NCBI RefSeq assembly: GCF_000203815.1
Contig: NW_004457695.1
Location: forward strand, 992,001-1,056,000
Length of the DNA stretch: 64,000 nucleotides
From: Cavenderia fasciculata
Taxonomy: Eukaryota > Evosea > Eumycetozoa > Acytosteliales > Cavenderiaceae
Direction: 5' to 3'
The notes under the pieces are model-generated. The model ran no database searches. It was not told the DNA's origin and worked only from the letters and a program-made list of their open reading frames with translations. Shown here piece after piece: positions 10,636-22,680 of the stretch (position 1 is the first letter of the stretch; the number at the start of each line of letters is the position of its first letter). The translations under genes and the position numbers were made by a program.

Positions 10636-11490
10636 AAGACCATATGTAAACTTAATCTATCAAGATCTAAAAAAGAATACAACCATCAAAGAGTATTCTT
10701 TCTATCAACCACCATTTGGAAGTATGATCTATGCAGAGAGACCAAGCACAAGATTCTACATCTCTGAAACCAGAAACATCGACGACGACGATGGGGATAG
10801 TCAACTTCATACACCGATTTGCTTACCATCAATGATTCCACACATTGATAAATATCATGTTAGAGGTTCAGCTGATATTGTACCATCATGTCTAGTATTG
10901 ACAGGATCACCATATATTAAAACTGTGAAACTAGATACCGCCCAATCAATATGTTATAATATCCAGGTGTTCAATCAATTCACACTCGGTCTACCCAATC
11001 TTGAATGTATTCGATTGAAATGTGATGAGGCGGAAGAGCATATGCCAGTGGTGATTGAACTATTAAATAGAAATCAAATCAAACACATGACCATTGAGAG
11101 TCGTCTCAACCAGCTACATTGTGAACAACTATTCAATGCCATCAAAACAAACAAATCACTCATCTCTTTAAGAATCCTTGGTATGTTTATGTTTTCCCTT
11201 TATTTTTAATATCTATAGTATAACTAGATAGTATATAACTTACTCTTATTTATTTATTTATTTAACCTGTGTACACAGTTGATTTTGAATCAGAAGAATG
11301 GTTTCTATTTATTTATGATACTTTAAAAGAGATTCACAGTGTTACATCATTGAAATATTTGTATATAAAGTTTATCTCACTGGACATGGTCGAGGGTCAA
11401 CTCTTTGAATCGTTGGAGGATAAATATGGTTATCAGGTCGTTCTCTATTGTTGGGGAGATGTTGAACGCAAAAAAATACATACTCAATAA
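10114..11490 (+). CDS. Tandem paralog B: unassigned protein with N-terminal C2HC-like motif
   Basis: Exons 10114-10477, 10635-11180 and 11279-11490 give 373 residues. I chose the ATG at 10114 because the frame upstream has no ATG and the start then aligns with paralog A (MDIQTDNIIKRYRISKSFK against the A version). The N-terminal CPLC...HITLC motif is kept. The middle and C-terminal parts follow A closely: RPYVNLIYQDLK, FGSMIYAERPSTRF, LTGSPYIKTVK, LPNLECIRLKC, TNKSLISLRIL. Exon 2 runs straight through the site where A has its second intron, with equal coding length on both sides. The first intron is largely a TC repeat. The last 160 coding bases also exist as a separate fragment at 6671-6829. 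Function unknown. Confidence 0.82.
10570..10630. repeat. (TC)n microsatellite in intron 1 of paralog B
   Basis: About thirty uninterrupted TC units make up the 3' part of intron 10478-10634 and act as an extreme polypyrimidine tract right before the ATAG acceptor. Paralog A has a shorter, interrupted CT tract at the same place. Confidence 0.95.
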
Positions 11491-11946
11491 TAATGGCTAA
11501 AACGCGTACAATAATACCAGTTTCCAATTGTAAATAATTAGAAAGAAGAAGAGAAAGAAATATTTATTCTTTAAAAATATATATAAATATATATATATCT
11601 ATATCCATACCCATTACATTACATTTCTTTATAAACTCCAACTATGATATAAATAATATAAATTTACATTTTGTAGATTTGTTGTGTTTTGTTTGAAATT
11701 TCAATATATATTTATTAATTATTTTTAATTGTTTCGTATTGTTGCCTTTGAAATTTCCCTGGTCAAAACAGTACTGTAATTATAGTAGTTGTTTAACTTA
11801 CAAATTTATTTATTCCACCATTGTCAAAACGACAGACTAATAGAGACAGAGAGACAATACAAACACAAAACACCCAACTTGAAGAACACAATACCAGACA
11901 GAACAAACACACACTGTTCAGTTCAAACACACACCTCCAAATTTCA
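11332..11946 (+). repeat. Direct repeat copy 2 (paralog 3' end plus downstream spacer)
   Basis: The partner of 6671-7221. It starts inside the last exon of paralog B and runs about 450 bases past its stop. Copy 2 keeps the stretch with GCGTACAATAATACCAGT that copy 1 lacks. Its right end lies in the upstream region of the lipase gene, just as copy 1 ends just upstream of paralog A. Confidence 0.9.
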
Positions 11947-12305
11947 GCTGTTGTTAATTTTAAAAAGGATGCAGACGATATATAATAATATAAATATATA
12001 ATATAAAACCAACACCACAACATAACCTAACAATTGATATCAAACAAACAAACAAACAATTGAAACAGATCAACAATTAAGTTAGTTTTTTTTAAAATCA
12101 ACAACAACAACTACAACTAAAAGTAATACCAGATTTGTATCATCAACAATTATACCCTTTTTTGTAATATAATCACACAACAAACACAGTTATCTAATCT
12201 TCTTTTAAGGCACACAACAACAACAATATTTATTTACCTTCTGTATATATATTAATTTATTTCACACAAACAAACAAACAAACATCGTTTATAAACACAC
12301 ACACA
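11947..12305. other. Upstream region of the lipase gene
   Basis: About 360 bases with many AACAACAAC and CAAACAAACAAA tracts, the kind of A/C-rich leader often found before dictyostelid start codons. No other feature is visible. Confidence 0.5.
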
Positions 12306-14288
12306 ATGGTATTTATCTATCAGATCACCTGACCTCATCCTCTGTCTGAGATATTATAATAATAACATTTCTAATCTTCTTTTTTTATTATATTATAATC
12401 AGGTAACTACATCACCACCGTTGTCACCGACGTCATCTTCATCATCTTTGATAGGAGGAGGAGGAGGAGGATCACCTCTATCGAAAATATTTGTAAATAG
12501 TAACCAAACAACAACAACCAAAAAAAATACAACTGGTGGCAGTAGCAATCGAGCATCAACTTTATCAGCCTTTATCTACATACTCTCAATACCAAAACAT
12601 ATCATAAACTATCTGGCATATATTCTATTTTTCATCCCATCACTCATTTACAATTTACTCTACAACATTATTCAATGGATTTCAAATACCAAAGCAATAG
12701 CTAAACAAAATGTATGTCATATATGAAGGACATTAATACTTGTTTGACTAATGAATTTATTTATTGTAATACTCTATAGAGTTTAAAGAATGATAGAAAA
12801 AAAGAATTGGTTATATTAATGAAAAATACTGGATGTTATAAAGAGTGGTTGGAAAAAGCAAGTGAATTGGATTTGTTAGAGGAAAAGGAGAAATGGAGGA
12901 CAGATGATGAATCGGCGTTTTACGATTACAAGTTGATTCGATTTCGTTTGAATAGTCTTAGAGTGTTGGCACAACGTGGAGACTATGTGTCACTGTCGAT
13001 TGCATTGCGCGAGGGATTGTTAAGGAATTTGGGTGGCATGGGAAATGCAGCTTTGTTCCAAGAGTCACATGTTGGAACCAAATATGTGATTGAGGAGTAT
13101 GTGCAAGAGGTTGTGAAACAGCTAAACTACATTGCCTACAATGTTCCCAAGGACAGGGTATCGCTCGACTTTTTCTACGAGACTCGACAGTCTTTTGGAC
13201 GCAGTGCATTGTTGTTGAGTGGTGGTGCAACACTTGGTATGTACCATTTGGGCGTCATTGCAGCATTGAAAGAAAACAACTTGTTGCCACGGATTATATC
13301 GGGGTCGAGTGTAGGCTCGATCATCGCGTCGTTTGTGTGTGTTAGCACCGACGAAGAACTCGACCAAAATTTCAAGGATCCTACTTGGAACTTGGACGCT
13401 TTTGAATCGGAGTCTTCATTTTCTCGCAAGATGGCAAGACTCTTGAAAAAGGGTGTCATCATGGACATCAAGAAACTGCAGCGGTGCGTGCGATCCAATA
13501 TCGGCGACCTCACATTCAAAGAGGCGTACGACAAGACCAACCGCGTGCTCAACATCACCGTGTCGTCAACCAACTCGTTTGAGTTTCCCCGACTCCTCAA
13601 CTACCTCACTGCGCCCAACGTGCTCATTTGGAGTGCCGCCTGCGCCAGCTGCGCACTTAAATTCCTCTTTGAACCCGTCGAGCTCATGTCCAAAGACCCG
13701 GCCGGCAACATCATCCCGTACCACCCGTCCCAACAAAAGTACTCGGACGGCTCGGTCGAGCTTGACCTGCCCATGGAGCGGTTGTCCGAGCTCTTTAACG
13801 TCAACCACTTTATCGTGTCCCAAGTCAACCCCCACGTCATCCCCTTTCTCAACGACGGGCCTGTCCAGTCGTCCAACTCGCTCATGGGCGCCCTAAAGTA
13901 CATTGGCAAGTCGGAAATCAAGCACCGCGTGCTCCAACTCACCTCACTCGGCCTGATCCCATCGGCCATCAGCGGACTCCCGCCCCTCATCACCCAACGC
14001 TACGACGGCGACATTACCCTCGTTCCCCAAGTCACCCTCAAAGACTATGCATCCATCATCTCCAACCCTTCGAAAGCAATGATCAGCGACTGTATTCGTA
14101 AAGGAATGAATAGCACTTTTCCAAAAATCTCCATCATCAAAAATCATTGTCTCATTGAACTAACACTCGATAAAATAGTCTCGCGACTAAGAAGTCAATT
14201 ATTCAATAGTGAAACCACTTTAAGAAATCAAAGAGCTAAAAATGATTTAATCACCTTTTCACCAATAAGTATTTCATCAAATAACTAA
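12306..14288 (+). CDS. Patatin-like triacylglycerol lipase/phospholipase (DUF3336 type)
   Basis: Exons 12306-12308 (the ATG alone), 12403-12711 and 12780-14288 give 606 residues. After a low-complexity N-terminus and a hydrophobic segment (FIYILSIPKHIINYLAYIL), residues about 110-220 match the DUF3336 region of SDP1/Tgl3-type lipases (WLEKASELDLLEEKEKWR, VLAQRGDYVSLSIALREGLL). The patatin domain follows: ALLLSGGATLGMYHLGVI is the oxyanion-hole loop, IISGSSVGSIIASF holds the nucleophile serine in GSSVG, and YSDGSVELDLPM supplies the catalytic aspartate in the D-G motif. The family hydrolyses triacylglycerol on lipid droplets, often with acyltransferase or phospholipase side activity. The start choice rests on the match of ATG with GTATTT donor and the ATAATCAG acceptor; a start inside exon 2 would need a non-ATG codon. 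Codons at 13450-14050 are unusually C/G-ending. Confidence 0.9.
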
Positions 14289-14343
14289 CCAAATATAACA
14301 TATAGGCAAATAAATTAATGAATTCAATCATCATGATTTATTT

Positions 14344-14902
14344 TTAAATTTCTTTAATTCTTTCCATTTCTTTTTCTTCTCTAACTACATTAAAACCAAT
14401 TTCACTAACAAAGTAAGTTTTTAAATTGGTAGCACCAAATGAGAATGTATAATGTTGACCAGGTAGGAAATGTTGGGAAAAGGTTTGATTGGCAAACAGG
14501 AATCCATCGACATCATCATAGAAAATATTCTTGATTCCCTCAACTACACTATCATTGTTTAACTTTATACTAAAATACATCATTGGAATATTGGCAATAT
14601 TCTTTACCGACCCAAAATATAAATTATTGTCAAATGGTCCTTCAATATTAAAGTTTACAAATTTATAAATATCTAAAAAGGAAAAGTAAATTAAATTAAT
14701 AAATTAAAAATAAAGATTCAATCTTTTACTTTGAATTTATACCTTGTTGGGGAATACATTGTGATTTAGTTTCAGTGACTATACAAAAATGGTTTTGTGT
14801 GCACTCTTCAAAACATGACCAAGTATAATTTGAATTTACATTATGAACCAATAACAATAAAACTAAAAAAAGATTCTTTACTACAATATTTTTTATCTTC
14901 AT
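14344..14902 (-). CDS. Small secreted protein, unassigned
   Basis: Exons 14902-14743 and 14672-14344 (minus strand) give 162 residues. The first 27 residues form a signal peptide (VVKNLFLVLLLLVHNVNS). A short cysteine-bearing segment follows (WSCFEECTQNHFCIV, SQCIPQQ), then a beta-rich domain beginning FVNFNIEGPFDNNLYFGS. No membrane anchor follows, so the product is probably secreted. The design, a Cys-rich head followed by a small beta domain, is common among dictyostelid secreted proteins, but I do not recognise the family. It is convergent with the lipase gene; only about 55 bases separate the two stop codons. Confidence 0.75.
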
Positions 14903-15379
14903 AATTACTATTAATAAATATATTTATTTCTTTTTCTCTATCTTTATAAAAAAATGGAACAAATTTGGCTATATTTATATTTATTTATGAAAATTGATTC
15001 ATTTACAAATCATTATTTTCAATTGATTTTAAACAGAAGTAGCTGTTCAATTTACTCCACGATTGTAGTTTAACACCAAAAAATGATTGTTGTAAAAAAT
15101 TATTACGGTTATTTGATTCAAATAGAACCCCACCTCTCTTTCTCTTTCTCTCTACCTCGACTTTCGATTTCAAATCAAAATCCAATCACCCACACACTAA
15201 CCTCCCTCTCCCTCCCCTCCTCTTTATTTATTTTCTTTCCCCAGGATTTGTTTATAATTTAATATTGTTTTGATTTTATTTTTAAATAGTTTTGGTTGAT
15301 TTTTTTTTTTTGTATTAATTGATCAATTTAAATATTGTTAAAATAAGATTTGTGTTTTTGATTTGTGTTTTGTTTTTTT
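14903..15379. other. Intergenic region between two minus-strand genes
   Basis: About 480 bases with CT-rich tracts near 15130-15240 and poly-T runs near 15300 and 15370. It should contain the promoter of the secreted-protein gene and the 3' end of catalase. The short minus-strand frame at 15003-15185 shows no protein-like composition that I trust. Confidence 0.5.
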
Positions 15380-16971
15380 TTACAAGTTTGATCTAGAAGA
15401 GAATTTTACTACATCATTAATATCAATACCGAGACCCTTGGCAATACGGGTACCGTAATCCTTGTCGGCCTTGTAAAAGTTGGAGATGGCACGGAGTTGG
15501 ATGTCACGGACAGTGACACCCTTCATGTGACCGACGATGTTGCCAACGAGACGGGTCTTGGCACCTTCGTCCATGAGACGGTAGAGGTTACCTGGTTGGA
15601 CAAAGTCGTCGCTTGGTGGGTATTGGAAACGACCGGCACTGCCAGCGACTGGGAATTGGTGGATGGCAGCGTCTGGTTGGACGTCTGGACCGCCAAACGA
15701 GTTGGGGTGGTAGTTGGGGGCCTTTCCTTGGTTGCCATTGACAGCCATGGCACCATCACGTTGGTAGTTCTTGACACCACCCTTGACGGCGTATGGACAG
15801 TTGACTGGGATTTGTTGGTAGTTGACGCCGAGACGGTGACGGTGGGTATCTGGGTAGGAGAATAGACGACCTTGGAGCATTTTGTCTGGGGATGGCTCGA
15901 TACCTGGTACCATGTGTGATGGCGAAAAGGCAGCTTGCTCAACCTCGGCAAAGTAGTTTTCTGGGTTACGGTTCAACACCATACGACCGATTGGAATAAG
16001 GGGGTAGTCCTTGTGTGGCCACACCTTGGTGATGTCGAATGGGTTGAAACGGTACTTGAAGCCGTCGTCAAACTCCATCAATTGGATGCACACCTTCCAG
16101 GCTGGTTCGCCGCCCTTGGCGATACTCTCAAAGAGGTCACGGGTGGCAGAGTCTGGGTCCTTGGAGTCCATCTGCTCGGCCTCCTCGGCAGTGTGGTTTT
16201 GGATACCACTCTCGGTCTTGAAATGCATCTTGACCCAGTATGCCTTGCCCTCGGCATTGACCCACTTGAGTGTGTGTGACGAGAAACCATCCATGTGACG
16301 ATAGGTCTTTGGTGTACCTCTATCAGAGAACAAAATGGTGAATTGATGAGTAGTTTCTGGTGACAAACTGGCAAAATCCCAAAAGGCATTGGCATCCTTT
16401 AAATTGGTTTGTGGATTACGCTTTTGTGTATGAATAAAGTCTGGGAATTTACTTGGGTCACGAATGAAAAATACTGGTGTATCTAAATAGAAAATAGAAG
16501 AAAATAGAAAATAGAAAAGAGAAAAAGGTTAATCATCCAATTGTAGATATTTATATTTAATTTTCTTTTTTTAATTTTATACATACTATTTCCAACCATA
16601 TCCCAATTACCTTCTTCGGTATATAATTTGACGGCGAAACCACGTGGATCTCTGGCACTGTCAGAGGAACCCTTTTCACCACCGACAGTAGAGAAACGAG
16701 TAAAGAGTGGGGTTCTCTTGCCAACCTTGTTGAACAACTTGGCACGACACCACTTTGGAATGTCTGAGTTGGTGACTTCAAAGTAACCGTGAGCACCGGC
16801 ACCCTTGGCATGTACGACACGCTCTGGGATTCTCTCACGATCAAAGTGAGACAACTTGTCAATCAAGTGGAAATCTTGAATCAAGATTGGGCCGTTGACA
16901 CCGGCAGTGACAGAGTTGAGGTTATTATCAACTGGTGCACCATTACTAGTGGTAAGAATTGGTTGTGACAT
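15380..16971 (-). CDS. catA: Heme catalase, probably peroxisomal
   Basis: Exons 16971-16587 and 16482-15380 (minus strand) give 495 residues, the usual size for a small-subunit heme catalase. The intron splits the conserved [12 protein letters not shown] motif and the join restores it. The active-site histidine lies in [20 protein letters not shown]; the asparagine sits in [11 protein letters not shown]; the proximal heme-ligand tyrosine is in [15 protein letters not shown]. The enzyme converts hydrogen peroxide to water and oxygen. The C-terminus reads SRSNL: the final SNL resembles the weak peroxisomal PTS1 of animal catalases (ANL). Codon use is biased to C- and G-ending codons, as expected for a highly expressed gene. 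The symbol follows the Dictyostelium gene catA; dictyostelids also have a second catalase, so orthology is not certain. Confidence 0.95.
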
Positions 16972-19900
16972 CTTTTTCTATCTATAGTAGGATAACAACA
17001 CATAAGCAAAAGAGTAGAGTAGAGTAGAGAAGTGGTTTTAATTAGTAATCAATTGATTCATTTACATTTAACATAATATTAATATATATATATAAAGAAA
17101 TAATATTCTTAAAGTGTTGTCTAAACTATCTATCTGTATACTACAACTGAAATACAGGTGTTTGTATTTTGTTGTTATTGCTACTGCTACTACTGATAGT
17201 ATGTGATGAGATCATTGTATGTCTCCTTTCTTTGTTTGTTTGTTTGCTTAAACATTCAATATGTACATACCTATACCGTTATTCAATATAGAATTTATAA
17301 AATGCTTAAAATCTCTTCATCAACCTTTTGTTGGTTGTTTCATCCACACATTCAAGTGAAATTGAAAAAAAATAAAATTTTTACTTCTTCGTGCTCGAAA
17401 AGGAAATCAATGAGCACTACAAGATTTTTCAAGAGTAAACAGAGAGATCTTGCATAGTTGGTACAGTAACTGTAAACTAAACTATTTCTCTAGAATACCG
17501 ATTACGTAACCAAACTATTTTTATAAAAATAGTTTCCAAACTGACATTCAACTCTAGAAGAAGAAGAAGAATGATGTATATCAACAAACAACAATACAAT
17601 CTTGTTGGTTTCAAAACCAGTGAATCCTCTTTATCCCATTCCAGGTTTGATTATAATCTGCCAATTGTAAGTGTGCACACTAGTCAGTCAAGTAAAGTAA
17701 CGATCAAGTATTGTCTGTCTCTTCATTGTTGTTGTTGTTGTTGTTGTTAACAATATATTGGTATTATATCTAATGTAAAACATGTACAACAAAGGTTCAT
17801 ACTTGGAGACGACTGTTGTTGTTGTTGCTGCTGCAATAAGAATGAATCTGGCAGTGACCATAGTATATCATGCATGTTCATTCATCGATGAATGTGAATG
17901 GGAATGGAAATGGAGGGTATCTACAATATTTCCTAATCAAGGAAACAAGTAAGAAAGTTGTAGAAATTAATTGATTTCATTCCATCAAAGAAACCTCTAA
18001 CTACACTAGTAGTAGTTGGTGTAGAGAGAGTGTCATATAGTATGGTGATACCGTATTGTCAGCGCTGCTCTCTTATTCAAGTGAACAACAAGCAAGTAAG
18101 TTGAGTGAGTGAGTGACCATCACATTAGATTAAACACACTCCCTCCTTCTCCTAACTCTTACAAAAAAAAAAAGAAGGAAGGATAAAAATATGATTCTAT
18201 TATGAGAGTGGATGAGTGGATGGATATAGTTAGTGGTCAATCAGATAAAAATCCTACTCCTCTCACAAAACAAGAAGAAAGAGAAAAGGGTTGATCTCTA
18301 CTGTCCTGTGGTAGTTTTTACAATAACATCAACAAACACCCACCAATCTCCCAAACTCCAATTATAATTTTTTGTGTGTGTGTTCTCTCTAGAGAGCGAG
18401 CCGGGGTGGGAGTGAGGGAGGTTTGTTTGGTCAAGTAATAATAATAATAATAATAAGTCATCACCTGAATGACCAAGAGAATAGTAGGAAGAGGGAGACC
18501 GATACAATACAACAAAAACATACATTACAGTTGATTTGCTTTCTTTTTTATTTTTTTTTATTATCAATTTTTTTGATAATGATAATAAATATTTATAAAA
18601 GGAATATAATTATAATATAATATATAGAGCCGATCCCCAAAACATAATAATAATAATAACAATATTAAAAGGAATAAATAATAATAATAATAAATAATAG
18701 ACCTTCCCACCACCAATTTGTAAAATAATAATAATATTAATCCATCTATCACTCACTCACTCAATCAATCAATAATAATAATATTAAAATAAGCAATTCA
18801 CCTATATTATTCATTTGTATATTATCCTATCCTATCCTATCCTCTGTACACTTTTCATATATAAATATTTGTATAATTTCCATCACCACCCATCATATTA
18901 CTTTCTACTCTTCCTTTTGTACAATTGTAAATTAAAATATCTTTATCCTCCGACTTGTCCATCTATCCATCTATTTATTCAAACCAAACCCCCCGAGTTC
19001 CTCCTCCTTCAAAATAATCCCATATAAAACCGTCCGCCACCATCAAATCTCGCAATATATATATTATCAATTTAAACCGGCAGTTCAGAAGTACTCCACC
19101 TCCACCGGCATCCAAAAAATAAGAAAAAGAAAAACCTGCCTTAACTCAACTTCCCAACTCTTTAAAATTTCTACGATAACTTTTCCTTGTCGAAAATCGA
19201 TTTTGGATTTTTAAAGAGCAGAGGCAGCAAGGACGACCATCGAATTCAGATAAACATCGGTCAACAGCCACCACAGGGATATCTGGGCTCCACCACCACA
19301 TCAAACCAACCTCCGCAGGGCCGCAAGTGACATTACGGCATCCATCCAACATCAAACATTCATTGTTTTATTGTCTTTTCTCCAACTAGTAGATAGATAG
19401 TATTTATTTCTTTCCCTCCTCCTCCTCCTCTTTTATTTCTATGTGCTATTAGTAGAGAGAATTATTATCTTTGGCCAGATAGTAATCGACAACAACAATA
19501 ATAACAAACTAATATATAATCTTTAAAAACATTATATATTCTCTGTATCACCTCATTGTATTCACAAATATAGTTTTAACTTTTTGATCATCCATCATCC
19601 ATCATTAATAATAATAATCAGTAACAACACCGACAACAATAACAACAAACCAAAACAAAAAGTTAAATTTATAGATTACAAAGTTGTATATTTCACACTA
19701 CATATAACAATATTATTATCACATCATCTATTTTTATATATATATATTTTATTTATTTCATATAAAGAACAACAAGAAAGAAAAGAAGAAAGAAGAAAAG
19801 AAGCAATCAGAGAATAATAATAACAATTAGAATTTAATAATAATCTCGTCATCAACAACAACAAACAAACAATAGTAGTAATATTATTGTCAATATAGTA

Positions 19901-20635
19901 ATAGTAATAGTAATATAGTCATACAATCTTCTTTTTTACATTTGTATATAGTTTATAAACAAAAAAAAGGTTCCATCATCATCATCATCATCAATCATCT
20001 GATTCAATTCACAAAAAAAAAAAGTATACTAGTAGTAGTTCCCTTTCAATTTAGAAGATTGTATTATAAAAAACAAAAAGGCAAGAACAAGACAGTACAG
20101 CACAGTGACAGTGTCAGTGACAGCGACAGTGACAGTAAAGTAGACGACATACATATATATCTCATTGGAATCTATTCCCAACCGACGACGACTGCATATC
20201 ATCAAGTAAAAGACTGGTCCGCCGTTTTTTTTAAATTTTTTGAATCTCTGTATCTATATCAATCAAAAACCAAGTAATAATAATAGTATCAACCAACCAA
20301 CATAGATCTGCCATTGCTCAAAATCTTAATCTCTCAAAAAGGAACCAAAAAAGGTAAAGGGCATGATATAACACACACACACACACACACAAACACGCAC
20401 ACATATTGGCGTACACCAAAAACTTATAAATATGAGAATGAGGAAAAGTAATAGTGTCTGTCGTCTGTCAACCAAGGTTGATGTACCCGACAGATTCAAT
20501 CATCCATTTAAGAAAATATGGCTTTGAAATCAAGAATGATGTTAAAATTTTATATACATTACTTTTTCTAGATTCAATTATTATTATTGATTTGGTTGCG
20601 AACAAATTAACTCACCTTTTTAAAAACTAAAAGAT
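16972..20635. other. Long low-complexity intergenic region
   Basis: About 3.7 kb without a supported gene. It contains the catalase promoter (minus strand), a 24-base palindrome at 17512, GTT and GCT repeats near 17730-17830, AAT repeats near 18440-18760, and many AACAAC tracts from 19480 on. A compositional bump at about 19030-19340 is G/C-richer and partly protein-like in two plus-strand frames (one gives IDFGFLKSRGSKDDHRIQIN), but without start codon or splice partner. Short AT-rich frames elsewhere look like chance. Confidence 0.45.
17512..17535. repeat. 24-base perfect palindrome
   Basis: AAACTATTTTTA is followed directly by its reverse complement TAAAAATAGTTT. It lies about 540 bases upstream of the catalase start codon. 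It could be a dimeric protein binding site or a DNA cruciform; AT-rich palindromes also arise by chance. Confidence 0.5.
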
Positions 20636-21468
20636 ATGATTGGATCACAATTTTTATTAATACTTTTATTTTTTTCATTCTTTTTCTATTTAATTTTAAA
20701 ATTAAAGGTAATAATATTTGTTTCTCAAATGAATAAAATAATGCCCCAAAGAACATTTTCACCTCGTACCTTTATGGGTGATCGTGGAATCGTTTTGGAT
20801 AGTTATGGTCGAGTTTTTGATGAAAGAATATTGGCTCCAAAAGCTTGGAAACCTACAAATAATCCAAATTCATCATATTCAAATAGGTATGAAACAAAAC
20901 AAATAATATTTATTATTATTATTTCCATTTATTAATTTATTTTTTGTTTGTTGTTTGGATTAGACAATTTGTTGATGAAAATTTATTTGAAGAAGCAGGT
21001 CAAGAAATTCAAACCATTATATTACAATCATTCAATTTGTTGGATGAAGCCGACGAATCTATAATATTGGACAGATATAACAAATCGAAAAAGAGTTCTA
21101 GGAATACCGCAACCTCTACATCTGCATCATCTACATCATCTATATCTACGTCTGCCAGCTCTTTTGTCTCTGCATCGGTTACAACTATTGCCAACTTTGT
21201 TCAACAACAACAAGCAGCAACCGCAACAACAACGACAGTTGTAGTAGACAGGGAGGATTTAATACCGCTCAGCACAATCATTGAAAACTATGTCCAACAG
21301 GATATATCTTTGATCCCATTTTTTTCAACTCAATCGCCCGGCATTCCAGAGGAACCAATCACTCCTCCAACACGTACACATAATCCAATCACCCTCAACC
21401 AACAATTTTGTTCAACAGACTCTTTTCAACAAGGAGCTGAAATTGGCCTTCTCTCCATATCACCATGA
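20636..21468 (+). CDS. Unassigned protein with conserved-looking N-terminal part and Ser/Thr-rich tail
   Basis: Exons 20636-20886 and 20964-21468 give up to 251 residues; the join restores NSSYSNRQFVDENLFEEAGQ. The frame opens with a very hydrophobic stretch (SQFLLILLFFSFFFYLIL) that would be a membrane anchor if translated. However, a start at the internal ATG near 20730 (MNKIMPQRTFSPRTFMGDRG) gives a soluble protein and cannot be excluded. The segment FMGDRGIVLDSYGRVFDERI and the helical DENLFEEAGQEIQTIILQSF look like the conserved core. The second half is a run of Ser, Thr and Ala, then a Pro-rich tail. I do not recognise the family. Confidence 0.6.
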
Positions 21469-22635
21469 GAAAAACAAACAAATAATAATAATAATTCCTG
21501 TGTTTTTAAATATAATAATAATAATAATATAAAAGAATAGTACAACAACAAAACAAAACAAACAACAACATAATAGCAACAAACAAACAAAACAACAAGT
21601 GATATAATAATCACAAGTTAGTAATTGTAGTCATAATTAAGCATTTCTTTCTTTTTATCAAAAAAGTAAGATCAAAGAATTGCAAGTGTAGATATTTTTC
21701 CCATCCCCCACACCTCCCCACCCCTTTTCGTTTCCTTCCTTGTTCACACACGCAAAATACCTTTTTTTTTTTTTTAAAACAAACAAAAACCAACCAACAA
21801 CAACATAGATGTATGCATCACATACACCAAACCAACGTACAAACAAACAAAACAAACATACATAGACCTTATGATTAAAAAAAGAAATAAACCTTGTAAA
21901 ATTTTACCCTACCTATCCTTGTCATCCTTTTTTTTTTTTTTCAATATTTTTTTGGTATAATATTTAAATATCTATCCCAGCTAGGGTGTCTATAGTTGCT
22001 AGTAAAAAAAAACCATCATTAATCAATCATCCAACCATTGCCACCTCAAAGAGTACCAGAGTGTGATGATTGACCAAGGAGGGTTGTTTTATTTTTTCTG
22101 TATAAAAAAACAAGAATCGAGTCGTTTTTAAACAAATGCCATGTTTTGTGATTCTGACCACAACCAACTACCTTTGTAGTTGAACCGCACCATCGAGGTA
22201 TCGCCGCAAAGAATAAAGAAGAGGAGGATAGGTTGTGAGGTGTGGGAGGTGTAGGGCTATTGGACGATTTCAAGATGATAGACGTCTCCCCTTTGATTTA
22301 GGAATGTCGGGTTGTTTTAAACCACAAAATTGGTTTTTTCCTTTTTTAAAGAATGATGATTAAATGTTGATGATGTGCACATTTATATTATAATTATTAT
22401 TATTTGTTGGCTTTGTGTCTGTTTGTGTGTGTGTTTGGCTTAAATGGGTGCCACTATCGACTAATGTTAACATAAATAACATTCATTTTTGTTATTGCTA
22501 CCATTTCATCTATCATCTCCATCGCCCAACATATTTTCATCTTTACATTCTTGGGCTCTCTTTCATTTATCTCTCTTTTTTAACTTTAACTTTTTTGTAT
22601 TACTTTTTACTTACTTATTATAACTATTGTACATA

Positions 22636-22669
<34 letters not shown>

Positions 22670-22680
22670 ATTGTATATAA
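21469..22680. other. Intergenic region with CAA-rich and C-rich tracts
   Basis: About 1.2 kb. ACAAAACAAAC-type tracts fill 21540-21860, and a poly-T run lies near 21930. A TA repeat of about 13 units (22638-22666) ends just before the start codon of the E2F gene. No gene can be supported. Confidence 0.5.

Noticed and set aside
13453-14147. Several long open frames overlapping the lipase exon on both strands
   Set aside because: They are side effects of the C/G-rich third codon positions in the real frame; their translations are Pro/Ser/Arg-rich and have no domain.
15497-16298. Open frames on the plus strand across catalase
   Set aside because: They are antisense shadows of a highly biased coding sequence; the catalase frame contains every family motif.
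18298-18752. Open frames rich in Leu, Ile, Tyr and Lys on both strands
   Set aside because: They are translations of AAT/TAT repeats and lack any non-repetitive protein-like stretch.
22046-22273. Minus-strand frame of 75 codons
   Set aside because: It has no ATG start, no splice partner and no recognisable motif; Pro/Ser/Cys content follows from local base composition.
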